From Diphasiastrum complanatum (taxonomy: Eukaryota; Streptophyta; Lycopodiopsida; Lycopodiales; Lycopodiaceae), in contig CM055102.1 in NCBI GenBank assembly GCA_029204225.1, positions 11,237,245 through 11,301,244 on the forward strand: a stretch of DNA of 64,000 bases. The letters run 5' to 3'. The notes under the pieces were generated by a model that was not told the origin of the DNA, ran no database searches, and saw only the letters and a list, made by a program, of their open reading frames with translations. Every line of letters starts with the position of its first letter. Within the stretch, counting starts at the first letter, position 1. The position numbers and the translations under genes are program-made. Below, piece after piece: positions 27,401 to 39,400 of this stretch.

Positions 27401-30400
27401 TTTGAAGTACGTTGTGAATATACTTACTTGGATCAGGAAAAGTACTATGCTCTTGTCTCTATACTCCAATACTTGAGCATCATTTCAGTTAATCCAAATC
27501 CTTCACGTCAAACTCCTTTGAAAAACCTCTCTGGCTTTGTCTATCATGCAAATATTGCTTCTAGTTAATATCAAATTGTCAACATAGAGCACGAGATTAA
27601 GAACTTCTCCTTGATCCACACCTTTATTGCCTATGAAATGCTTTTTAAGCAAGTATCAATCAATCCTTCAATGTCATGCAGGATGTGCTTGTTGCTTCCA
27701 AGGTTCAAGAATTAGTTGCATCTATACAGGATTTCTAGCCCCTATCCATCCACCTTTGACGTAAGCTTGGAGTAATAATATACACGAATGATTAGAGCTC
27801 TACTCCACTTTGCTAATATAATTTGATGTGGCACTGAGGTTTTGCTCGGATCATCTGTGTAAGCATAGACTTTGAGGATGAGTCCTGTACAGAAAAGTCT
27901 TAGCTGCATACATGGTTGTTGAGGTGACCATGGTATAAAAAAGGTGACATTTACTTGGAGCATCACGGATATACAGTTTGAAACTAAGTCTCTTAAGCTG
28001 AACTAAAGATGCATGTCCCTTCCCGAACTTGGTATCACATAAAGTACATCCCTCACCTCCATGTGGCACAGTCATCCTCTCCAGCTCATCAATGTGAAGT
28101 CCGAATAAGGTAGGGGAGAGTGAGCATCTCTTCTTCAATCAATTGTACTATTTGTAGAACTCTATCCAGACTCTCTAGACGCATGCCATATTTAGTTGTG
28201 AGAATTTGGAAGTTGGGACAAGGATAAACCATATGAGCCAAGTAGCCTAGTCGCCCATGAGTACTATGATGTTCTTGCTCATGATGTCTTTGGGAGAATG
28301 TGATTGCAATACTAGGATATGTACTAGCATCATCAAAGCCTTGGACCCACAACAAGTATATAATCAAATGGAAGGAGGAAAGGCCAATATACCATGTCTC
28401 TGGTGCATATAAGGGTGTGGGGGTGACAATGGTGTCAAAAAGTCTACGCTTGCTCAGAGCATCCCGAACGGACTTCCTGAAACAAAACCTCTCTAACTGA
28501 ACAAGGGAAGAGTGTCCCTTCTCAAGTTGAGTAGTAGCTACCTGTCGCATGCTGAATGTGGGACCAATGAAAAGTATCCCCAAGTAAGTGTATGAAGAAA
28601 CCAAATCTAGGGGCTATCTATAAAAAATAAGCTCTTGACACTGCATGAAAGCCTTGGCCTTCACAACGTTCACCCCCAAACCCCGCCGAGTACAAAAGGC
28701 ATGTAAGCAATCCAACTATGGCTGTAACCGCTCTCTAGTTGGAGACTAGTACCACATCATTGGCATAAAGGAGAATGGCAATCAGAATGTCGCGGAGCCT
28801 ACAGCCCGATCCACCACATTGTGAGATGACCCTCTCCAACTTATCAATGGTGCTCCAAATGTGCTCAAAAACACCACTACCATATTGAAAACATCCCAAA
28901 ACTCTCTCATAAAGAGCCATCATAGCCAAAATAATGCTAGTGGAGAAGCCAAGGTCACAAAGTCTCTGAATGAGTAGGGAGCGTGGGACAAAATCAACAG
29001 CTTTCCTAAAATCCAGAAAACAACAATAAACCTTCTTTTTCTTGTGCTTTACCTCCTCAATCAAAGCTCGAAGAGTGAAAATATGGTCAGTGGTAGAGTA
29101 ATGGGCACGGAACCCTGCTTGGCCCAAAGTGTGTAATCTCCGAGACTCCACCTCTGAGCTCACTGCAGATTGAATGATGGTACCATATAGCTTTGCAAGA
29201 ACATGTCCAATCTTATAGTGCGATAGTTACTAGGGATCATGGGGTCACCGTTTTTGTGAATAGGGTGGATGATATTGGTGCCAATATAAATCTCAAACCA
29301 TGTGACAAACCCTTGTCCAAATATCTAGGAAGGATAGGACAACCCATATAGTCGGTATCCGTAAAGATGGATCTGTAGTAAAGGGGATTCACTCCAAGCT
29401 GCCCCTCCTAAACTCTACGTACATAGGATCTGTATATAAGCTGCCGAATATAGTGATGTGTGCCCTCTGGAAGTGACAATAAAGAAATATCGATGTAGTT
29501 AAGTAGCCTTCCTACCTGAGAAAACCATGAGAGGTGAAAACCCTGGCTGTGGAGTAATCGTGATGAGGTGAGTGCAACATAGGGATATCTGGAACTGTCC
29601 ATCTGCATCAATCTCTGGAGAAAATTAACAATCCGAAAAATAGCCTCAACCTGTAATGGAGGAACTGCAAAGTCTGCAAGTATAATCTGGTGAGGGACAA
29701 AAGGTTTCGCTCGAATCATACGTGAAAGCATAGTAATTTGTAGACGAGATATATCAGCCCACTCAGAAGAAGTAAGACCCATACACCAAGTCTCTGTAGC
29801 ATACATGACTGTCGGTGTGACCATGGTATCAAATTGGTGACACTTACTCGAAGCATCACGTATGTATCGTCTGAAACAAAATCTCTCAAGCTGAACCAGA
29901 GTGCGTGCCCCTTTCCCAACCTAGCAAGAGCGGCCTGCCTCATACTAAAAGCTGGACCAGAAAAGAGGACCCCCAAATATGTGTATGAAGAAACCACCTT
30001 CAAGGGATGGCCATCCCATAAAAGCTCCTGATGTTGCATGAATGCCCGAGATGTGTTGAAGACCATAACTTTGGTCTTCCTAATGTTCTGGCGGTAGTTT
30101 TGTGGCATCATGGGATCACCTCCCTTGTGAATGGGATGTATGACATTGGTACACCAAGAGGTGGGGAAGCCTTGAATCACAACTTGATTAAAAAGATCAT
30201 AAAGGATGGGAGAGAGTATATCTTGCGCATCGTAACCCCAATGCAACTTTGATTTGAATTCTTGAAATAGTCAACTAGAAGGTCCATTTGGTGAATAGAG
30301 GGTTGAAGGGGCCCACCTGCGCCTTTTAACCCTCAGCTTCATAAAAAAAGTATAGGTTAAAAGGTCTTACAGTGAGTTGGCAAAGTTGAAGAGTGAAGGG

Positions 30401-33400
30401 ACCTGAAGTTTAGATTCATTTGAACTTCATCAAAAAATCTTCAAGTGAAGTTTTATTTCATTTTGCTTCAAAATTGTTATTATGACATTTAAGATAGCCC
30501 TAGTCACTCCATGCAGCTTCGTTCATTCTTGGCCAGTTATTGAGGAATTTTTCTCAGTTGCTTGATTGACTTTAGTTATTTGTCGAAATCTATATTTTTC
30601 ATGTTCAATTGTCTGAAAATACATGGCAAATTGTCACAATCATAGAGGCACTCACACTTATGTGCGTGTGCACATAATCGTTGAACTTGACACCCTTAAG
30701 ATTTTGAAAAACATGCTCCCTTTTTTCCATTTAAAAAATGATCACCTTGAAACCAAATTCAAGTTGATGTGTAGTTAGAAAAGACATGGAATTAACTTGC
30801 TTGTTTGTTTCACAGGGTATTGGGTTCACGAGTTTGACACAAAAGTTCGATGAAGGGTATCAGGAAACAGGAACTTTGACCCGAACATACTACGAAAAGC
30901 AACTGGTTTTGTGTTTTGGCTCATATGTGGCTTCTCAATTGCTGCTTCCTTACGGAGAGAACAATAATCTTTCTCGATTTGAAATAGAAGAAGCTCAAGA
31001 GGTGTGAAGATTCTTAATCTCATTCAAAATTGTGCATGCATTTGAAGTTAATGACCTTACCTTGCCACTACAAGAAAAGCCTACTGAATAGGAATTTCAG
31101 CCAGTGAACTCTAATTTGAGGAATTTAACCTTGCTTTTATATTTGTAGCAGTGCTCCCTTACACTAACTTTAGAGCCTGATTGTGCCAGATTGCAGCCAA
31201 TATGGTATTGCAGTATGGATGGGGACCAGATGATTCTCCTATGATTTACTGTGCAGAAGGATCGGTCTCTGATGATTTTGAAATCTTCCTTTTTATTGCT
31301 TAATTAATTTGATCAGTATGTTGGATGTTCGGTTTTTCTTGTTGCTCATATTTTATGACGTAATTTGACATAGCAGGAAGGGGCCATGTCAATGGGGCAA
31401 AGTTATGAGTTCGAAGTTGGAGGGAAAGTGAAGAAGGTTTGGTTTTTTCACTTTTTATGTCTTTTCTCATATTATATCAAGTAAACTTCTAACATTCCTA
31501 GACAACCATACTTTACTGTAAATTCTTCTGTAGAAGATAGGATATAATGTTTGTGAAGCTTGCTAATTCTATTCAACTCATAAGAATATCTTGGAATTGA
31601 GGCACATGGACATCATGAACACTAGACATACATGGTAACAAATAAAGTTCCTTACTTGAGAACATAACCTGAACATCATAGATGGCTAAGGCTAAAGTTG
31701 TACTTGAGCAATAGTAGGAGAGATCTCCAAAATAACAAGCTACCAAATGAGAATGCTTAGTTGCTATTTATACTAATTAGGAGCTACCTTCAATTAATTG
31801 GAGGGAAATATGGAGATTCAAATATTAGGGTCCAATTAGGAACCATGTGAAATTTGGGCTTGTCAAATACAAATGAAAGTGCATGTCTAAAGTTATATAT
31901 TGGGACTAGCCCCTAACTAGTATACGCTTAGGTACTAGGCCCTTACCATTAAGGGCATGTCCTTATGGGATCCAAGTACCCTAAGTTGCCCTAATCTCTA
32001 GAAAGTTACACTAGGGACATCTAGATAGTATATATAGGGTTGTCATTTGCTAATTATATAGCTTATGATATCGTTTAGTCTCTCTTTAGTCACTAGGCAG
32101 ATTAGTCCTCTGCTATTGCTTGTAGAGCTTTACCGATTGATTATATCAGATGCTCTTGGCCATTCTTATGCGGGATTGATTGATTGTGTCCCTTTTAGTC
32201 ATTTATGCTTCATTGATACAATCTTCAAACATTGAGTCTATAACTTTGTATCAGAGCACTTTCCTTGGTGGGATTGCTGGTTTTCTCCACACGTGGTAGA
32301 TCTCCATTTTCTAGTGGATCTTTAGCAAAGCACTTCTGCTAAACTTGGTGACCCAAAAAAGAAAAAAATGTGTATTATTAGTCCTTGTGGCTATTTTTGA
32401 GGCCACTATCTTTTCTGGCAGCTATGTTGCAGATTTTGTGAGTAGTACCTATTGCACTTTGTAGCGCCTTATTGGGAGGAGGTTTCAGCACTTTTTGATT
32501 AACATTTGTTTGCTGGTTTTTGACAGTCTCTTGGAGGCTCCATTGCCATATTTTTTAAGCACTTTCCTCCAGGAGGGCACCCATCTGTAGCCATTTTTTC
32601 CGCTTTGTTGGAGCTATCCAGCGCCCGATCTCTCTCAACGTTTTTGCAAACCATTTGCAGATCTGATTGGAGGCTATCCAACGTCCTACTTCACCACATT
32701 TTTGTAGCTCATTTGTAGATCTAATTGGTGGCTGTCCAACACCCTACTTCACCACGTTTTTGGTCATTTTTGTAGCTCATTTGTGGATCTAATTGGTGGC
32801 TGTCCAGCACCCTACTTCACCATCTTTCTTAGCCTTTGTAGATCTGTTGATTGGAGATTGTCCAGCGCCCTACTTCACCACATTTTTGGGCATTTTTGCA
32901 GCTTATTTGCAGCTCTGATTGGTGGCTGTCCAGCGCCCTACTTTTTGCTCTTTTTTATCATTCTTTCCAACCTTGTTGCAGATCCAGTTAATTTCCTTTT
33001 TTCTCTTTTGCTGGTCCTTTCTTAGTTTCATTGGAGGTACCTTTGCATCTCTACCTTCTAGCTTTTATGGCAATCTATTACTTGTTGGATTTCTATCCTC
33101 TCCATCCCTTATCTCTTCACTAATCTAGATCCATTCATTTGCTATATGTAAATACATTGAAATGTCGCACAGCCTGCAGAAATACAAGGAAAGTCGATGA
33201 CAATATTTCTTCGACTTTCCTGACATTGAAGTGTCCGACGATTGTTGAAGGTCATTATTCAAAATAGAGCAAGCTCCACATCATCGACATCGAAGATCAG
33301 ACGATTAGCAAGAGCGCAATAATTCGTTCTTCCTCTTTGTTATATCAGAGTATTGTTTCAGGAAGAACGCGCCTTGTGTCAGTATTCAGACTTGTACCAT

Positions 33401-36400
33401 TGCTCGATTTCCAACATTACTTTGTTTTTCTAGCTTTCTATTTGCTATCTGTTTTTCTTTTTTTGGGTTTTTTACTTTCTGTTTTGTGATTCCTGCAGAT
33501 TTAATGAACTAATTTTTGGTGATGACAAGAGTCTGCTCCCTCAAATTTGTTGAGCATATTTGGACTGAGTATCACATGACCAGCTAGGGGTTAATCTGAC
33601 TACTATTGGACTCATTTTTTAAGTTGTCCCTTATAGCAAATGATAATCCACAATGCATTGCATTTATGATCAGAGAGATGTTTTACTACGATAGGACCTA
33701 TGCCAGCCACCTGCTCATTCTGATACACAGCTCCAGATCACATCGTTCTCCCGCAGGAGATCGTGGACGGATCTTGGACCAGATGACAACAACAACGGCT
33801 GTGACTTTTACTGACATAGAGACCAGAGATGGTGTACTACACATACTCATACACGTACACGTTCTAAAGGACGCCATGGTGACACCTATGGATATGCTTT
33901 CATATTAGTTGCCTCTATGCTTAACAAGGTAAAATATGTGAACCTTTGTTAGAGCTTCATTTATTGGTTCAAACTTAGCTATGATTGAGTCTACTCATCT
34001 ATGTACATTGTTAGAGCTTCATTTATTGGTTCAAACTTAGCTATGATTGAGTCTACTAATCTATGTACGAGAGCTAGTCAATTTAAGCTAGATTTCAGTC
34101 TCATAATAAAATATTGCATTTACTTAGTTTGAGTAAAGAATTGGATGATGATTGTCTTTAGCATTTGCCTAAGGATAAAGTCTTCCTTTTGGTGGTGCAA
34201 GTTATTTGCAAGTCTTAATATCTATTTTTGGAAGATTCACATGTAGCATGCTCCTAATGAGTTAGTACCAACTCAAATTTATTCTATCAAATCCCACTTG
34301 ATGACTATGCAAGAAATGTTGCAAGTGGCTAAGGATAGTATCCGAAGTGCTCAAGATAGAGCTAAACACTATACCGATCTTAAGAGATCTCCAAGAGATT
34401 TTAAAGTTGATGACTGGGTATATCTTAGGATTCCAAAAGATTCTAAGACGCTACGTACATGGAAGCATTATAAGCTGTCTACCCATTATTGTGGACCTTT
34501 CAGGATTGTACGTAGAATTGGTTCTTTGGCGTATGAACTCGATCTTCAAGGAAAATCGACTGCACACCCAGTACTTCATGTAAGTCGTTTGAAACTAAGT
34601 TTACATGATGGTGATACAGTTGGATCTGATGAGGATTTATCCCATTTGGAAGATTTGTCACTTAGTGTACCTTTGGAACCTGAGAAAGTGCTCAGATACA
34701 GAGATAAACAATTGAGAAATCGTTCTATCTTTGAGTGCTTAATTCAGTGGAAGGATCGTACTGAGGATGATGATTCGTGGGAGAGAGTTGATAGCATAAA
34801 GAAGAATTTCCCGAATTTTAGTTTCTAAGGATAGAAACAGTTTAAGGAGGGAAGAATGTTATGTCCATGACGAGTACATAGGATACAGTATACTCCTAGT
34901 CTTGGATACACGGTACTCCAGTGAAACAAGCTGTTAGTTATGCCACGTCATACTGGATGTGACCCGAAAGTAACTAATATCCTTGTGAGGCCCAGAACAC
35001 ACTAAATGGAGTTTAGACAAGGTATGAGACAGTGTATGTATGTGTAGAGTTATCAATAGCAATTCTAGGAATAGTTGGTCCATGCTTAGGACTCTATTCT
35101 AGGTGAATCTATGTATAGGGAACTTAGGGCTATGCATGGCTATGTGCCCAGGATGCTTTTGGCTCTATATATTGGGTCCAAACTCGCCCTACTCCTCATC
35201 ATGGTTTTGGATTCATTGCCAGGCTCTCACTCTACATTCATGCTTCTTGTTCCTTGGCTTGGGGGTGAGGCTTCTAGAGTTTGATTGGATGCTTCTACTT
35301 GGTTGGGTGGTTTCTCTATAGTGTGTTATCATTGTGTTTGTGATTTGTAAGCAGGATCTAAGGAGCTTCCCTTATATTCACTATCATATTAAGAATGTGC
35401 TCTTAAAACTTGATTGCTTGATGGATTCAAATTCAAAAGAAGCATGTGAAGATAATGCTTACACTTTGAAGCATCAGCAAGTTAGTCTCTATAACAAGGG
35501 TATTCATCATAAGGAATTTGCCATTGTTTGTTATTGTAACTTCATTCACTATAAAGACTCGTAAAATGAGGCTTTATCAAAGAAAATATTAGGGTGCCTG
35601 AAAAAAATATTATCTATAGTTCTCATAGGATGTACATAACTTGACTCAATCTTAGTCAGTCAAGACTTGCTCTTCACTTGCTCATCGTAGCCAATATTGT
35701 TATTGAGACTAGTGAGAATGACTTAAAGTAAAAATAGTACCTTTGTATGCATAGAGCTCAATTTAGTGTGCTTTGCAAGTTTTTGCCTACATAAAAGTAT
35801 TGCTCATATGATGTAGCTTGCTTTGTTAGATTGTATTTTAAAGACATATTTGACACTTTCACCTCTTTGCTTTCAATATTAAAAATTCATTTTGTCCTGA
35901 TATTTACAGTTTGCTCAAACAGTTAGCTCTGTATGTTGAATTAGTGACTGGCAATCACCAAAGTTGTATTGCTACAATTTGATGATTCTTTACGTTGGTT
36001 CTTGCAGTTGTACCTTGCTGGATATAATAAGGCTCTTAAAATGCTTCAACAAAATCTCAAAGTGCTCGAAGCTCTAGTGGAACATCTTCTGGAATCCAAT
36101 GTCCTGTCACGCAAGGTTTGCCTCAAATAAAGAAGCAATAACTACATTGAAGATCTTTTTGCGTTGCAAATTGTTGTTAGACTTTCCATCATTTCCTGTC
36201 AAGTATTTTTGACACCTATTACTTTCATTTTGAAGTATTAGGGATGTATACAAAAGCACTTGCCAATACTTCATCTTCTCACGAAACTACCTTCTAGTTT
36301 CATCTATGCCAAAGCTCACAAATCAAGAAATATAAATACATACTGCAATAGGATGTTTCATAAATCACAAGTTTTCAGTGTTTACAATATATCTACTTCT

Positions 36401-39400
36401 TTTTTTATGTCATAATACCATGCCATTGTTGGTACTAATTTTTATGATGCAGGACTCAGTACTTTGTGCATAATTTTTACTATTTAGATTTGGGCATCAT
36501 TCAAATCTAGATGTTTTTTCTTTGGATCTGTGCTGTATTTTGTGCATAGTTTTTACCATTTAGATTTGGACATCATTCCAATTTAGGTATTGTTTCTTTG
36601 GTCCTGTTCTAGTGTGCCTAATTTTATGTATTTGATGTTTGGCACAACCTTTCAAGAACGTGGGCATATTTCTATATGATATGGTTGAAGCTATAGGGTT
36701 TTAGCAAAAAAACAGTCTGCATTGTCAAGTATAGAGCAATATATGCTAAGCTTTAGAAAACTTTATAAAAGGGCACAAGTATGGTCTCTTTTTATGAAAG
36801 TCCTTTATTTGTCTAGCAAGATGAGGAGCAGGATCAAGTTTTGAGAGTGGGGAACAAAACCTTCACCTTGATCATGTTGATTCTCGAGAAGCTGGATATA
36901 GAAAATCAACATCAAAGTGTATGCTGTCAATGCTCAGTCAATGCATTTACTATAAGTACTTGATGGTGTGCTTTTGCATATGTTCCTTCACAGGATATGG
37001 CTAACATATTGTTGGAAAAGGGAGCCATATTTGAGAAGGAACCTTTTTCCCTTGTCACATACTCACGTGCTACGGTACATCTCATTTTTTACTTCGAAGT
37101 TCCAAGGGACATACAAAGTTTGACAATCTAGATGAAAATAAAGTTGCTTAGATTCTTGTCTTCCTTATTGTAGGTATCCCATTATCATGTTTTGGTATTT
37201 TAATGGGGTACATATCATCCATGTTTATTGCAACCAATTTTTGTTCGTACTTTTAACACTTTGGTTATCAATTTAGCACATTTTTCTTGGTGATGTCTTC
37301 ACTTTGGAGTGGTTTCCAGATGGTTTAGAATATTGTATTAGCAGCTTCTTTGACATCTTAAAAGTATTGTATTATTTATTTGTGAGACAAATATTTGGTA
37401 TCTTGCCAATCCAGTATAGTAGAACGAGCTCAACAGTTGATGGGCATAGTCTTGGAGGTTCATATCTATTGAAAAGCTCTACATTCATGCTCTACTTTTA
37501 GGTGGGCACAAGCTAACTGGCAACTTCATCTTTATACAGACATGCGATTGGGTTTCAGAGTAATCGTAGTTGGGAGTTAGCTAAAACATAGCCTTGGGTT
37601 CTGGAGCACTTTGTGATAGGGTGAAATAGGGTGTGCCACTTTTTTTAAAAGTGGACTTAAAGACAGGTAATCTGTTTTCACATTGTTTTGGCATGGAGAG
37701 AGTAGGGTAAACATTTTTGTGGCCTTCAAGTAATGCTCGGGCTCCTAAGTTGACTTGTTATTATCATTTCCAACTATGAATTGTGATCTCAATTACTGAT
37801 TGATCATACCTCCCAACAATTGCACTTCCCGCCCTCACCTACTATCACCATCTCCAACACCAATTGTCACCTCAATTGGCTATTGATCATCTCCTCAACA
37901 TTTGCACTTTTTGGCCTCAGTACTGCTTCTTTGTTAATGGCTATAAGGGGAGCTATATTCTATTTAGTGGTTGAGCTATCAGCTCTATCTCACCAAAGAT
38001 TATGCTTAAGGTTGACAGTTTCATTAGTAATTGAGCATTTGGTTCCAACTACTGCTTTTCTAGCCAGATCTATATCATCATTGCCTTAGGAGTACTTGCA
38101 TTTTGCTTGTTTCTCATCAATGAAAATTTGAGGTACTTCTTCAATGCCCTAGTTTACCAGTCTGCATGAGCAAGAACTATTTTCTTCTAGGACTGGCCTC
38201 TTTGCAGCGAGTGCACCTATTCTACATATCGCTTACAGAAAAAGCTTATCCTACTTCCATTACTGGCATTCCAAGGGATTTTCAAGTTGATATTAGACTT
38301 TACATTCAGCTTCTACGCAAGATTCAAAACATTCTACTGTTGATTCTTGAGTCACAGATGTTGACTACTCGGTGGCTTCACATTGTTACAAGTTATAACC
38401 TAAGAAGATTGAAACTTGAAGAGCTCTAGTAGGTGTCCATCAGTGATAGCAAGGCACCTAGTATTCGAACCTTAGAATCGAATCAGTCCTTCAATGTTGA
38501 GTGTTAGAACTTACAACTTAAGAAAATTGAAGAGCTTTTTGAATTTGGTTTGAAACTTCAAGCATGGAAGTAGCTAATTAATAGCAAGACACATCAATGG
38601 TCACACTTATACACGTAGCCCTAATTTGGGCCCTATGACACTATAAATAGCCCCTTGGACATTAGGATAATTCACATGGATCAGATATAGGAGAGGTTGT
38701 CCACCTTCACATCCATTTAGTGAAGATTCTATTCAAATCAAACCATATTTTTGCACTGACCTGGATCAGATCTAGGAGAGATTTGCACATTCATGTAGTG
38801 AAGATTTATGCTTAAAATGAGATAGTTTTCATTTTGAACCAAAAAAAATTGCCCTAACTTTTTCAAGCCCATTACTATTCAGTTTTATTGGCCATGCCAT
38901 AAAGTCCAATTTTGTACTTATATTGTTGCTTGTACATTTTTTCTTGCAATAAATACAATCATTTTGCTCCAACGACCAAATTATAATCTGGCCCATTTTA
39001 TCCTGTCGAGGAAAAGACATCATCATTTTGAAGCTCATTCTTGGGATACCCCCTAATCAACTTCACCAGACATCCTGTTTGATTGCTATGAATCGCTTGT
39101 CCAAGTATGCTCATCTTGTTGCCTCAACAAAACACCTTAATGCTTAAACTGTTCATGTTTATCATATCTTCATGATTTTTGTGCTTGCGTGTTTTGCCTG
39201 AAACTATATTGACTGATTGTAATACTATGTTCACAAGTTGGCAATGCCTTACCAAGCTGTTTGGCATTGAGACATTGATGGAACTCAGGGATTGCCTATC
39301 ATTTCCTTTGCTGATGGTCAGTTGCACCGTAATATTTAACCACATCTAGCCTTAATATGGGCTCCAACACAATCTAATTAGGCTTGTGTACCTCATTGCT

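Larger units (their letters stand above)
26374..30815 (+). other. FTSHI5 intron 12 (4.4 kb)
   Basis: 26374 to about 27180 holds nothing recognised. A Copia remnant follows at about 27190-27680, and LINE fragments occupy about 27742-30250. The last 560 bp before the acceptor TTTCACAG are AT-rich and unrecognised. Confidence 0.8.
31437..36007 (+). other. FTSHI5 intron 15 (4.6 kb)
   Basis: Contents from left to right: an LTR-like stretch with TATA and a degenerate primer site (about 31860-32260), a 55-70 bp minisatellite (32581-32945), a stem-loop (33188-33220), an exact 62 bp tandem duplication (33946-34069), and a chromovirus 3' end with LTR (34215-35380). 35381-36007 holds nothing recognised. 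Confidence 0.8.

Noticed and set aside
34347-34583. Second frame inside the chromovirus integrase tail
   Set aside because: Overlaps the integrase/chromodomain frame, which has clear motifs.
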